Virus record (IMG/VR): IMGVR_UViG_3300027985_000604
Coordinates: 1-23,055 of that record
Direction: 5' to 3' (one strand)
DNA: 23,055 bases
Origin: a virus
Numbering within the stretch: position 1 is the stretch's first letter; every line of letters starts with the position of its first letter. Of the stretch, positions 1-7,925 are shown piece by piece. The translations under genes and the position numbers were made by a program. The notes beneath the pieces were generated by a model. The model worked only from the letters and a program-made list of their open reading frames with translations. It was not told the origin of the DNA and did not search any database.

Positions 1-103
1 CCGCGCCCGCGCTGATCAGCGTGGTCACGGCGCCCCCCATCACGGCCTGCATTGCTTCGATCAGCCCTCGTGTCGTATCCTCTGCCACCTTCGTCTCCGG
101 CAT
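1..103 (-). CDS. Partial late phage protein, N-terminus only
   Basis: This reading frame is open from an ATG at 103 down to the window edge, so only about 34 residues are visible (beginning MPETKVAEDTTRGLIEA, then a Met/Ala/Gly/Val-rich stretch). It directly follows an intrinsic terminator, whose U-tract ends two bases before the ATG, so the usual Shine-Dalgarno space is missing. A downstream ATG at 52 is an alternative start. The small-residue, hydrophobic second half and the position after the tail genes would suit a holin or another lysis-module protein, but this is inference from position and composition only. Too little is visible to assign a family. Confidence 0.4.
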   Translation of the reverse strand, partial: MPETKVAEDTTRGLIEAMQAVMGGAVTTLISAGA

Positions 104-104
104 G

Positions 105-129
105 AAAAAGCCGCCCACGAAGGGGCGGC
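105..129 (-). terminator. Intrinsic terminator after the spike base-like gene
   Basis: On the minus strand a 7-bp perfect stem (GCCGCCC / GGGCGGC, hexanucleotide loop) is followed at once by five U residues (TTTTTC in DNA). It lies about 50 bases after the stop codon of the gene at 180-437 and so probably ends the late structural transcript, or attenuates it before the next gene. Confidence 0.75.
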
Positions 130-179
130 GCAGGCGGGGCACAGGTTGGCGCCCCACGGTGATGTTAGGGGTGCTGGCC

Positions 180-437
180 CTAATCGAGACCGATCACGGT
201 TGCCGTGGTGCCGGTGGCCAGCACGCGCACGACGCGGATCGGGATGAATGCGCCTTGGATGACGTAAATCACTACCTCGGTCCCTGCTGCATCACGGATC
301 GCCAGATCACCACTTGCCTGCACCCACAGCGCGCGCGGGATGACCGGCAGATCTGCGTCATCATTCGGCGTGATCAGGTGCATACGAGATGCCGGAGATT
401 CGAGACTCTCCATGTGGTGTTTGAACTTGTCCGCCAT
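180..437 (-). CDS. Spike base-like protein (RCAP_Rcc01079-type)
   Basis: The 85-aa product contains SPASRMHLITPNDDADL near residues 14-28, an RALWVQASGDLAI stretch and a C-terminal VVRVLATGTTATVI. This layout (SPA, then ITPnD, then RAL, then a final TGTTAT) matches my memory of small spike base proteins found in Rhodobacter gene transfer agents and related alphaproteobacterial phages. I could not search to confirm it. In the GTA such proteins belong to head spikes; here the gene lies after the tail fibre, so it may instead decorate the virion or act at the tail tip. The start is well supported: AGGAG lies six bases before the ATG at 437. A terminator follows the stop. Confidence 0.6.
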   Translation of the reverse strand: MADKFKHHMESLESPASRMHLITPNDDADLPVIPRALWVQASGDLAIRDAAGTEVVIYVIQGAFIPIRVVRVLATGTTATVIGLD

Positions 438-475
438 GATTGGCTCCTGTTTTCATTGTTTTTGAAACTTCCCGA

Positions 476-571
476 TCAAGCGCTCTCGCTGATCACGATC
501 AGGTTGACGTGCTGGGCATAGGTCTCAGCGCTCGGCACCGTGACAGGCCAGCTCATATCGCCAGCGCTCAC
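476..571 (-). CDS. Possible 31-aa small protein between tail fibre and spike base genes
   Basis: The 182-bp gap between the tail fibre and spike base genes holds a short minus-strand frame. It can start at GTG 571 (GGGGTG four bases upstream) or at an internal ATG at 556, which would give a 26-aa peptide beginning MSWPVTVPSAETYAQH. Composition is protein-like and the direction agrees with the operon, but ribosome-binding evidence is modest and no family is recognised. It may be a genuine micro-gene or a remnant of a longer fibre-associated gene. Confidence 0.3.
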   Translation of the reverse strand: MSAGDMSWPVTVPSAETYAQHVNLIVISESA

Positions 572-619
572 GTGACACCCCAGGACGATGTAACTGGTCT
601 AAATCAGACGATGGCCGGA

Positions 620-1732
620 CTACTTCCAGGCGATGATGGCCGTGCCTGCGTCAAAGCTTCCCGCGCCCGCGATGATGGCGATCTGCGAGATGTCGCCGCC
701 GATATCGACGTATCCGCCGCCGCCGCCGCCCCTGGGGGCTACGGAATCGACAAAGAACCCAGATCCGGCCCAGATATTGCCGGAGACGCGGTTCAGAACC
801 ATCGTTCCAGTGATCGATGCGGAAGTACTCGTTTGACCCGAAACGGGAATATCGGTGCTGCTGGATGATGCGCTTGTGGCGCCCGAGTTTCCGTTTTGCG
901 ATGCCGCTGCGGAATACCCTGTGGAGACGATGCCCCCAGACGTTCCGAGCCGGAGCGAGATAAGTCCACTCGATGAGAGCGAGGCGCCGACCAACGTCAC
1001 CTCGACATGGTTCGCGCCCACCGGAATGCCCGAAAATATGACAGACGATCCGGCAAGAGCCTGCGGCTCCGCCATGCCCCGCGGGCCTATTGTGGCTGCC
1101 AGCTGCGCCGGGCTGATCGTGGCTTGCCCGCTGTCGGCTCCGGAGATCCACGTCGCATCCGATTTGTAGAAATCGAGCGCATCCAGCGTTGCCAGATCGC
1201 CGAGCCCGAGATTTGCCCGGGCGGTTGCGGCATTGGTCAGGTCCGCCAGGTTGCTCGCGGCAACGAGCAGGCCCTCGGCGGAGACATAGGCGGCCACCCA
1301 TGCCGAGCCGGTCCACAGCATCATCTTCTCGCTGGTGCTGTCGAAATAGAGCGATCCCGCCACCAGCGGCGCGCCGTCATTGTCCACAACGGGGGGTGCC
1401 GATTTTGCCCCAAGATAGCGATCATCGAAACTGTCATAGGCCGCGAGCGTCGCATCCCTTGCGGCGGCGGCAGCCGCAGCGGCGGCGCCGGCCGTGCTTG
1501 CCGCGCTCGAGGCCCCGGTCTGCGCCGTGCTGGCGTCCGAAGCCGACGCATCTGCGGCCTCTGCCGCGGCCAGCAGCTGTGCGGACAGGGTATTGAGGCC
1601 GGACACCAGGTCGTTGAGCCCGTCCACAAAAGGCGCAAAATATGCCATCATCGCATCTGCGGCGGCCGGGAATGTCACCGGGTTGTTCCGGCTGGGCGCC
1701 GCGGGCGGCGGTGTGATCGTAGGCAATGTCAT
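620..1732 (-). CDS. Tail fibre protein
   Basis: The 370-aa product has the mosaic look of a phage tail fibre. A Pro-rich N-terminus (residues 1-20) is followed by an Ala/Ser-rich segment likely to form a trimeric coiled coil (about 50-95). Then comes a YLGAKSAPPVVDNDG...GSLYFDSTSEKMMLWTGSAW block (about 106-145), typical of fibre shafts, and an NLADLTNAATARANLGLG motif (about 161-178) also common in fibre proteins. The C-terminus is Ser/Gly-rich with a GGGGGG run, as expected for a beta-rich receptor-binding tip. The ATG at 1732 overlaps the TGA of the upstream gene by one base (TGATG), indicating translational coupling. Receptor specificity cannot be read from the sequence. Confidence 0.8.
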   Translation of the reverse strand: MTLPTITPPPAAPSRNNPVTFPAAADAMMAYFAPFVDGLNDLVSGLNTLSAQLLAAAEAADASASDASTAQTGASSAASTAGAAAAAAAAARDATLAAYDSFDDRYLGAKSAPPVVDNDGAPLVAGSLYFDSTSEKMMLWTGSAWVAAYVSAEGLLVAASNLADLTNAATARANLGLGDLATLDALDFYKSDATWISGADSGQATISPAQLAATIGPRGMAEPQALAGSSVIFSGIPVGANHVEVTLVGASLSSSGLISLRLGTSGGIVSTGYSAAASQNGNSGATSASSSSTDIPVSGQTSTSASITGTMVLNRVSGNIWAGSGFFVDSVAPRGGGGGGYVDIGGDISQIAIIAGAGSFDAGTAIIAWK

Positions 1733-2622
1733 CAGGTCAGGCCCTCCACTTCAAGGCTGCCAAAGCTGACCGTGGTGGTCAGCGGGATCGAGAAATCCTG
1801 GAAAAATCCGTAGACGGTGGTGCCGAACTGGCCCGTCTCGTCTCCGGCGTAATAGACGGCGGGGATGGCGCGCAGCCCCGCGAGGATCTTGCGGATGCGG
1901 CGGGCCTCGCCGGTGGGAAAGCTGAAGCGGAACTTCGTGGTATCGGAATAGGCGCGCTCGACGATGACCGCATTGCCCCATGCATCGCGCTCCTTCACCG
2001 AGAAGTCCTCGAAGCCGATCTCGGTCTCGGTCAGCGTTTCCCCAAGCGCCTGCGACTGGCCGAGCACGATCTGCCCGACCTCGGTGATACCGTCCGAGGT
2101 CAAGGTGATGTCGATCTGCGTGCCGGTGTGGGCGGGGATGCCCGCGGAGACATCGTGATCGACGATGATCACCGGCTCGACAAAATACGACCACCAGTCG
2201 GTGACCGCGCTGTTGTCGACGAGACTGTGGCTCTGGTCATGGATCACGCCATCGACCGGATCGGTGACCGTGACGCGGATCGCGGCGGCGGCGACTCCGA
2301 AGAAAGCAATGGCATCGACGCGGCGATCGGGCCGCAGCCGATAGGTGATCTCACCCGCCTGCATCACCGGATCGGAGATCAGCCGATCGAAGGCCTTCCA
2401 GCGGTTTGTCGCGCCGAGGCGGACCCAGAAGGCGCTGGCAGCATCGGCGAGAGGATCCTGCCCGGTGTTGTCGGTGACCGCCTGATAGAGGGCATGGCCG
2501 CGCACGACCCGTTCCCCGGTGGTGTAGCCCGCCCCCGCATCCCAGGTGGGCGCGTCGGTCTCTGCGACATTCGACGACAGCAGCATCGCCTCGGTGATGG
2601 TGATCGGTTCGATGATCCTCAT
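1732..2622 (-). CDS. Tail-tip / baseplate-like protein with carbohydrate-binding-like N-terminal segment
   Basis: The 296-aa product begins MRIIEPITITEAMLLSSNV. Residues about 27-58 show the spacing W..G..Y..G..V......Y.....N.G..P, seen in carbohydrate-binding segments of many phage tail proteins. The rest has no motif I can name but looks like a beta-rich structural protein. The ATG at 2622 overlaps the tape measure stop by four bases (ATGA), and its own stop overlaps the tail fibre start by one base, so it is translated as part of a tape measure-tip-fibre unit. Because no lambda M, L, K, I or J homologue follows the tape measure gene, this may be the main distal tail protein. That is inference from position. 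Confidence 0.6.
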   Translation of the reverse strand: MRIIEPITITEAMLLSSNVAETDAPTWDAGAGYTTGERVVRGHALYQAVTDNTGQDPLADAASAFWVRLGATNRWKAFDRLISDPVMQAGEITYRLRPDRRVDAIAFFGVAAAAIRVTVTDPVDGVIHDQSHSLVDNSAVTDWWSYFVEPVIIVDHDVSAGIPAHTGTQIDITLTSDGITEVGQIVLGQSQALGETLTETEIGFEDFSVKERDAWGNAVIVERAYSDTTKFRFSFPTGEARRIRKILAGLRAIPAVYYAGDETGQFGTTVYGFFQDFSIPLTTTVSFGSLEVEGLT

Positions 2623-5600
2623 GGGTTGGTCTCCTGTACGGGCGGCTGCCCGATGGCATCCCATTTGCGCGTGATCTTCGCGATGCTGCGGGTGTTGTCG
2701 GCGGTCTGCAGACCAAGCTGGCGGCTCTCATCCTTGAGCGCGCACAGCTCCTCGCGCAGGGCCCGCAGCTCTTCGACCACCTGCCGGTTGTCGAGCATCG
2801 AGCGCGTCTCGGACGGGTTGTAGACCCGCGAGGGCGCGACGAGCTCGAGGTCATTCTCGCCGATATAGGCCGGGCCACCGTCATGGGAGCCGCCGCGCGC
2901 GAAGGCCGGGAACTGCTGTGCCGCCAGATAGGCCGCCTCCTGGCTGCCGGTCGGGTCGTAGATCGTGCTGCCGACCAGGTCGGCCGCATCATAGCCCGCA
3001 ATCGACTGGTGGATCTGATCTGCCGTCTTGCCGCTGCTGTCATAGCCGATCAGGCGGGCCATCTCGGCCAGATCCGCGTCGGTCACGAAATACGCCCCGC
3101 TCGCATCTGCGGTCAGACCGGCGGCATAGGTGTTCAGCCGCGTCACGGCAGTGTCGTGCGCCGCCCGTGCCGTCTCGGCCTGCATTGCCGCCGCCAGCGC
3201 CTCGAGCGCGCCCTGCAGCGCGACCAGCGGCGCCGCGTCGATGCCGGAGGCACCGTCGAGCGCACCCAGGCCTGCGTTCAGCGTGGCGATCTGCGCGGCG
3301 CTCAGCGCATTGCCTGCGGCGATGGCGTCACGCACCTCGGTCATGAGATCGATCTGTTCCTGATAAAGGCCCTGCATCACCTCCCACTTCGCGCCCTCTG
3401 CCTCGGAAGCGCTCTGCACCGTGCCCAGATCCGACAGTACCCGTGCCTGCGCGAGGGCGAGTTCGACCGCCGTGCCGGCGGTTCCCGACAGATTGTCGAG
3501 ATAGGTCTGCGCGGCGCCGGTCAGCCCGCTCACGGCCTCCAGATCGCCCGCGCGCGCCGAGGCGAGCTGGTCGCGATACTGCGCCTGGGCGGCGTTCAGC
3601 GCCTGTGCCGGGGAGACCAGCGCACCCGGGGTCACCCGCATCGCGCGGATGAACTCTCCGATCGTCTCTGCGGCCTTGATCCAGTTGCCCGCCGCTGTCG
3701 CCGCGGCCCGTTGGCTGTCGGTCACCGCACTGATCGCCGCATCGAGGTGTGTCGATACCATCCCGAGCAGGGTCTCGAGTTCCGCGGTCAGCCCGGCCAC
3801 CGGTGGCAGGATCTGATCCATCACACCGGCCATCCCCACGAGGGCCGCCCAGAGCGCGCGCCCTGCCTCGGTGGTCAGATCCTGTGCGTCGATCAGGGCG
3901 CGATACTCGTCGCGCGAGCGCGGCAACGCGGCGTTGTAGGCCGCCAGCGCGGTCGCGGCCTGGCGCGTCAGGATCGCCTGTTGCTCAGCCTCGGAATAGA
4001 AGGTGCCCCAATAAGTCGAGACCGCCGAGGTGAAGCCGTCGGCGCCGCCGAGCAGATCCTGCAGCGCCGAGGACACCGCCGCCCCGGCAAGCCCCGCATA
4101 GCGCAGCGAATAGCCGAGCGTGTCGAAGGCACCGTTGACCGTGGTCAGCGCGGTGCTGAGCCGGGTGAGAGCCTCGGTCGCTGTCTCGCCGGTCGCGATC
4201 AGATCCTCGAGCCCGTCGATCATCAGCGCATAGGCGTCCGCCGCATCCGACATCGCCTGGGCCAGCGCCTTGCCGATCTCTTCGTCGCTGAGCCCCTTGG
4301 TCGACACCTTCAGCTCATAGGAAAAGGCGTCGAATTCGTCGGCGGCAATATCGAGAACAGAGGCCATCGACAGGATCGCGGCCTGCGTTGCATTGATCGC
4401 CTGGGTGATCGGATTGGCCACCTCTTCGCTGGCCGCGGTGCTGGTGGTCTTGGTCGAGGAGCTCAGCCCCCAGAACTTCGTCTTCTTGACCTTCTTGTAG
4501 GTCGAGACCAGCACATCGGTGTCGCTGATCACCGCCTTGATGCCCGCATCAAGAAGCTTGGTCTTGGTACGAAAGAAGCTGACCACCCCCGCGACGATCG
4601 CAATCGGGCCTGCGATAGCCCCGATGGCCGAGCCAAGCGCGCCGAGGGAGGAGACGATCGAGCTGCCGCTGCCGCTCAGCAGCGCACCCACATTGCCGGT
4701 GAGGTTTGCGAAGGCCCCTGTGACCGAAGCCGAAAGCCCCGCTAACCCGCCCGAAAAGGCACCGGTGATCGACCCCCAGGCAGCCGAGACAACCGAGCCC
4801 GCGAAATTGCTCATGCCCAGCGAGATCGCCGAGAAGGCCGTGCCGATCCCCGACATGGCGCCGCTGGTTGCGGCGGCTGCTGCGGTGCCGCCCGCCGAGA
4901 TGGACCCGGTCAGCCCCATGCTGATCACGATCTGGTTCTTCATCGCCATCGCGATCGCCTGCTTAAGCCAGGACTTGAGCGCATCCGTCATCGAGCTCAG
5001 CCCGCCCGTGAAGCCATCGACCAGCCCGGTCGAGATCGCATCGGCGAACTCGCCCACCAGCGGCAGGCTATCGGCGAGTTCGACATTCAGATCGCGGACC
5101 GCCTGCGCCCATTCGTCTTGCGACAGCGCCGCCTGCAGCGGCACAAGACGCGCGAGCTTTTGCCGATAGGCCTCGAGCGGATCGAGCGATGCCCTGAGTG
5201 CATCGAGCTCGCGCTCATGTTGCCGGGCAAGCCGCTCGGCCGCGCGCGTCGCCGATCCCGCCGAGCGTGCCTCGGCCCGGTTGCTCTCGATCAGCTGCTC
5301 CTTCTGGGCGAGCAGATCCTTGAGGGTGCCGATCTGCGCCATATCGGTGGCATAGCGCGCGTTGGCGATGACCAGATCGGCCCCGGCGGCGACGGCGGCG
5401 TTCCGGTTTGCCTGCGCCCGCGCCTCGAGCCCCGCGACCATCACGGCGTTCGCGGCATTCGCCTTGGTCTTGAGCGCCTCGATCTCGACACCGACCGAGG
5501 CAACCTGCGCATCGAGATTGACCGAGAAAGCCGCCGCCGAGGACAGGGCCGAGGCGAGTTGCTGCGCCGCGGTCTTCGCATCATCGAGGTTGATCGCCAG

Positions 5601-7013
5601 CCCGGCGGCCAGCCGTTCGGCCTGGTCGGTGTGGCCCGCATATTGCAGCGCGTTCACGGCAAGCTGGCCCGCCGCCTGGGCGGCATCGACGAGATCCTTC
5701 GGGAGGCTGCCGGATGCATCTCGCGCCTGCTGCAACCCGCCCAGGAACTTGGTCGCGGCGGACGCAACCGCGTCCATGTTGCCACTCGCCAGCGCGGCAT
5801 TCATCTCCTTGACTGCGCCGACGACCGAGGTCGCCTGAACAAGGGTCAGGCCATACTCCTCCTTGATCCCGGCAGAGAGCCCCTTGATCTGGTTCATCTG
5901 CACGACGCGGCGATCTTCGTTCTGGTAAATGCTGCTCGAGAGTTCCCCATAGGTCTCATAATCCTCGATCAGCCCTCCCATGAGGTCGCTGATCTTCTGG
6001 GTGGCCTCCTGCATCGCGCTGGTGGCCTTGATCTGGCTGAGCGCGAGCTGAGCTTCAAAGAGCTTCTGGGCCGTCTCGGCGCTGTCGCCGAACTCCTTGC
6101 GCAGCGCCGCCATCGGAATGGCCGCCTGTTCGACGGCGCCCTTCATGGCACCCACCGAGGACGACAGGTTGCCAATGATCTCATCGAGGGAGCGTGCCTT
6201 CTCGCTGGCCCCGAAGAGGCTCATGGCCAGCGGGCCAAGCACAGCGATGGCCCCACCTGCCAAAATGCCCCACATGCCGAACACGGTCAGCATGTCGGCG
6301 GCCTGCACGCTCAGCGCCTGCAGGTAGTTGCCGGTCACGGCGCCCTGTTGCGCCACCTGGTTCAGCTGGAAGGAGAACTGCTTCATCGCGTTTTGTCCGC
6401 CGCCAACGCTTGCGAAGAGCCCCTTGCTGGCGCGGGCTGCAGCGTTCGTTGCCGGTGCGATGCCGAGCATCTTCTGCGCGGCCAGATCCAGCACCTGGTT
6501 CGCCTGGGTCTGCGTGATCGCGCCGGTCTTGACGGCTGCCGTCATCGCCTCTTGCGCCGCCTCATAGCGCTTCGAACTCGCATAGACCGGATCGAGCGAG
6601 GCCCGCAGCGCCTCGTACTGCCCTTTCGAGAGCGCCACCGCCGCAGCATGTTCCTGCGCGCCCTGTTTTGCCCGCTCGGCTGCGGTGGCGACGCCCATGT
6701 AGCGGCTCGCCGCCTGCTCGAGCGCGATGTTGGCCGCGCGCTGCGAGGCATCGCCCCGCTCGACCATCGCAGCCAGATCCTGCTGGATCTGGCGATAGCG
6801 CAGCGTCGCCGCGTAGGCCGGATCGATTGAGGCGCGCAGCCGCTCGAAGGCAGCCCCCGAGCCCGCGACCGTGCGCGAGATCCCGGCGATGGACTGATTG
6901 ACGTTCGCCGCCATCTTCTGCGTCGTGGCCACCAGCGTGCGCGATCGGCTTTCGTATTGCGAGAGGTCAAGACCGACACTCGCCTGCATTGCTGCGGGGC
7001 TGCTCACCGACAT
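2619..7013 (-). CDS. Tail tape measure protein
   Basis: The product is about 1464 aa, Ala-rich and largely helical, as expected of the protein that sets tail length. Two hydrophobic stretches are visible, near residues 241-268 and near 790-815. The C-terminus carries FARGGSHDGGPAYIGENDLEL followed by a short APSRVYNP motif and a coiled-coil end (VVEELRALREELCALKDE), a classic tape measure tail. A short LRAS(I/L)DP motif recurs three times (about residues 59, 136 and 601). The start is uncertain: ATG 7013 has only a weak purine stretch upstream, and an in-frame TTG at 7034 would add seven residues. Coupling to the upstream tail chaperone gene is likely. If the usual length rule holds, the tail would be clearly longer than that of lambda, whose tape measure protein has 853 aa. 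Confidence 0.92.
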   Translation of the reverse strand: MSVSSPAAMQASVGLDLSQYESRSRTLVATTQKMAANVNQSIAGISRTVAGSGAAFERLRASIDPAYAATLRYRQIQQDLAAMVERGDASQRAANIALEQAASRYMGVATAAERAKQGAQEHAAAVALSKGQYEALRASLDPVYASSKRYEAAQEAMTAAVKTGAITQTQANQVLDLAAQKMLGIAPATNAAARASKGLFASVGGGQNAMKQFSFQLNQVAQQGAVTGNYLQALSVQAADMLTVFGMWGILAGGAIAVLGPLAMSLFGASEKARSLDEIIGNLSSSVGAMKGAVEQAAIPMAALRKEFGDSAETAQKLFEAQLALSQIKATSAMQEATQKISDLMGGLIEDYETYGELSSSIYQNEDRRVVQMNQIKGLSAGIKEEYGLTLVQATSVVGAVKEMNAALASGNMDAVASAATKFLGGLQQARDASGSLPKDLVDAAQAAGQLAVNALQYAGHTDQAERLAAGLAINLDDAKTAAQQLASALSSAAAFSVNLDAQVASVGVEIEALKTKANAANAVMVAGLEARAQANRNAAVAAGADLVIANARYATDMAQIGTLKDLLAQKEQLIESNRAEARSAGSATRAAERLARQHERELDALRASLDPLEAYRQKLARLVPLQAALSQDEWAQAVRDLNVELADSLPLVGEFADAISTGLVDGFTGGLSSMTDALKSWLKQAIAMAMKNQIVISMGLTGSISAGGTAAAAATSGAMSGIGTAFSAISLGMSNFAGSVVSAAWGSITGAFSGGLAGLSASVTGAFANLTGNVGALLSGSGSSIVSSLGALGSAIGAIAGPIAIVAGVVSFFRTKTKLLDAGIKAVISDTDVLVSTYKKVKKTKFWGLSSSTKTTSTAASEEVANPITQAINATQAAILSMASVLDIAADEFDAFSYELKVSTKGLSDEEIGKALAQAMSDAADAYALMIDGLEDLIATGETATEALTRLSTALTTVNGAFDTLGYSLRYAGLAGAAVSSALQDLLGGADGFTSAVSTYWGTFYSEAEQQAILTRQAATALAAYNAALPRSRDEYRALIDAQDLTTEAGRALWAALVGMAGVMDQILPPVAGLTAELETLLGMVSTHLDAAISAVTDSQRAAATAAGNWIKAAETIGEFIRAMRVTPGALVSPAQALNAAQAQYRDQLASARAGDLEAVSGLTGAAQTYLDNLSGTAGTAVELALAQARVLSDLGTVQSASEAEGAKWEVMQGLYQEQIDLMTEVRDAIAAGNALSAAQIATLNAGLGALDGASGIDAAPLVALQGALEALAAAMQAETARAAHDTAVTRLNTYAAGLTADASGAYFVTDADLAEMARLIGYDSSGKTADQIHQSIAGYDAADLVGSTIYDPTGSQEAAYLAAQQFPAFARGGSHDGGPAYIGENDLELVAPSRVYNPSETRSMLDNRQVVEELRALREELCALKDESRQLGLQTADNTRSIAKITRKWDAIGQPPVQETNP

Positions 7014-7032
7014 GTTGGATATCCGATCATGC

Positions 7033-7064
7033 AAAGGAAAACGGCGGGCCGCTCAGCCCGCCGT
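7033..7064 (-). terminator. Terminator-like hairpin between chaperone extension and tape measure genes
   Basis: A 9-bp perfect stem (ACGGCGGGC / GCCCGCCGT, hexaloop) is followed on the minus strand by TTTTCCTTT. The loop contains the TGA stop of the chaperone extension frame. It may attenuate transcription before the long tape measure gene, which is needed in few copies, or be read through by an antiterminated polymerase. Confidence 0.55.
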
Positions 7065-7424
7065 GCTGTCGTCGAGATCCACCGGCGCAATCGCCAGAGG
7101 GTCTTCTCCGGCCTTCAGCGCCGCGCAATAGCCCGCGCACATCGCCGCGAGCGTCTCGATCTCCCAAGGCTCGGAAAGCCGTTCCGTCGCCCTGGCAAAG
7201 GCCTCGATCTCGGGCCAGTCGGTGGCGCGGGCCTCGGCCAGCCCGGGCCGCATCGGCCCGACGAGCTGCATCGCCTCGATCAGGTAGCGCCCCGCATCAA
7301 GCACCGGCAGGCGCAGATCGCGCCCGCGCTTCTGGGCGAAGGTCAGCCGCGACACCTGCCAGCTCCTGGGCACCGAATGCAGGTGCCCGAGCTGGCGCGC
7401 GTAGAGGATCAGGAGGCGGCGGCG
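7053..7424 (-). CDS. Tail assembly chaperone, T-type extension made by -1 frameshift
   Basis: This frame continues, without any stop, from the GGGAAAC slippery site of the upstream chaperone gene to a TGA at 7053. It adds about 123 residues and makes a fusion of about 268 aa. The segment reads RRRLLILYARQLGHLHSVPRSW near the junction and ends in an acidic DLDDSTAG. A GTG at 7373 could allow independent initiation (106 aa), but no good Shine-Dalgarno sequence precedes it, which favours the frameshift. In lambda the corresponding gpG and gpGT help load tail tube subunits onto the tape measure protein. The position here, between the major tail and tape measure genes, is the same. Confidence 0.75.
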   Translation of the reverse strand, partial: RRRLLILYARQLGHLHSVPRSWQVSRLTFAQKRGRDLRLPVLDAGRYLIEAMQLVGPMRPGLAEARATDWPEIEAFARATERLSEPWEIETLAAMCAGYCAALKAGEDPLAIAPVDLDDSTAG

Positions 7425-7858
7425 TTTCCCAGGTAGCTGTCGCGCCGCGCGGCGAAGGCCAGCACCTGTTCTACGAAGGAGCGCTCGCCCTCCTGGCCGT
7501 TCACCATTTGCAGGTTCAGGAACCAGCGCAGATCGTCTTCGGCCAGCGTCAGCGCCGCCGCGCCGCGCGAGACATTCTCGAAGCCCGCGATCAGCGGCAC
7601 GGCGCTGTCGACCATCTGGGCGTGCAGGTCCTCGAGCATCTGCACATCGCCCTTCTTCGGCTTGGCCTTCATCCGCGCCTGCTGGGCTTCCCGCAGCGCC
7701 TTCTGCGCCGTGCGGCTCTCGGTGCCACGCACCAGCACGATACAGGGCTTGGTCTTCTCAGCGTCGGCATAGAGCTTGGCACCGGTCACCGGATGTTCCA
7801 GGTGAACGCGGCCGGGCTTCTCGGCCGCCGTGCGGCTGTCGAACTGCGCAAAATCCAT
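7409..7858 (-). CDS. Tail assembly chaperone (lambda gpG-type)
   Basis: The 149-aa product begins MDFAQFDSRTAAEKPGRVHL, contains a Lys/Arg-rich centre (QQARMKAKPKKGD) and ends YLGNAAAS. It lies between the major tail protein and the tape measure protein, where siphoviruses encode their tail chaperones. An AGAGGA stretch lies about nine bases before the ATG at 7858. The last codons before the TGA contain CTG GGA AAC, placing a slippery heptamer in the correct X XXY YYZ register, so a fraction of ribosomes should shift to the -1 frame and make the longer G-T form. Sequence similarity to named chaperone families is not obvious by eye; the assignment rests on position plus frameshift. Confidence 0.78.
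   Translation of the reverse strand: MDFAQFDSRTAAEKPGRVHLEHPVTGAKLYADAEKTKPCIVLVRGTESRTAQKALREAQQARMKAKPKKGDVQMLEDLHAQMVDSAVPLIAGFENVSRGAAALTLAEDDLRWFLNLQMVNGQEGERSFVEQVLAFAARRDSYLGNAAAS
7424..7430 (-). promoter_or_regulatory. Programmed -1 frameshift site GGGAAAC
   Basis: On the minus strand the heptamer reads G GGA AAC in the zero frame of the upstream gene, five codons before its stop (GCC GCC GCC TCC TGA follow). After a one-base backward slip the reading frame is open into the downstream extension. Lambda uses the near-identical GGGAAAG at the same place. No pseudoknot is obvious by eye. Confidence 0.8.
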
Positions 7859-7892
7859 CGTCGTTGTCCTCTGTCTCTTGTCTGTGTGGGAT

Positions 7893-7918
7893 GCCCTGCG
7901 CCCGATTTGGCGCAGGGC
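7893..7918 (-). other. Perfect 10-bp hairpin after the major tail protein gene
   Basis: GCCCTGCGCC and GGCGCAGGGC pair perfectly around a six-base loop, eight bases past the stop of the major tail protein gene. There is no U-run on the minus strand, so it is more likely to protect the 3' end of the message or to reduce read-through than to act as a strong terminator. Confidence 0.6.
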
Positions 7919-7925
7919 TCTGCGC

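Noticed and set aside
2883-4745. Long open frame on the plus strand (620 codons) opposite the tape measure gene
   Set aside because: It is the antisense shadow of a high-GC gene: Arg/Gly-rich with no fold pattern, no ribosome-binding site, and opposite a well-supported tape measure gene.
5118-6830. 570-codon plus-strand frame opposite the N-terminal half of the tape measure gene
   Set aside because: Same antisense artefact; no start signal and no recognisable domain.
7053-7373. Independent 106-aa gene starting at GTG 7373
   Set aside because: No good ribosome-binding site precedes the GTG, while the frame extends upstream to a slippery heptamer in perfect register; a frameshift product explains it better.
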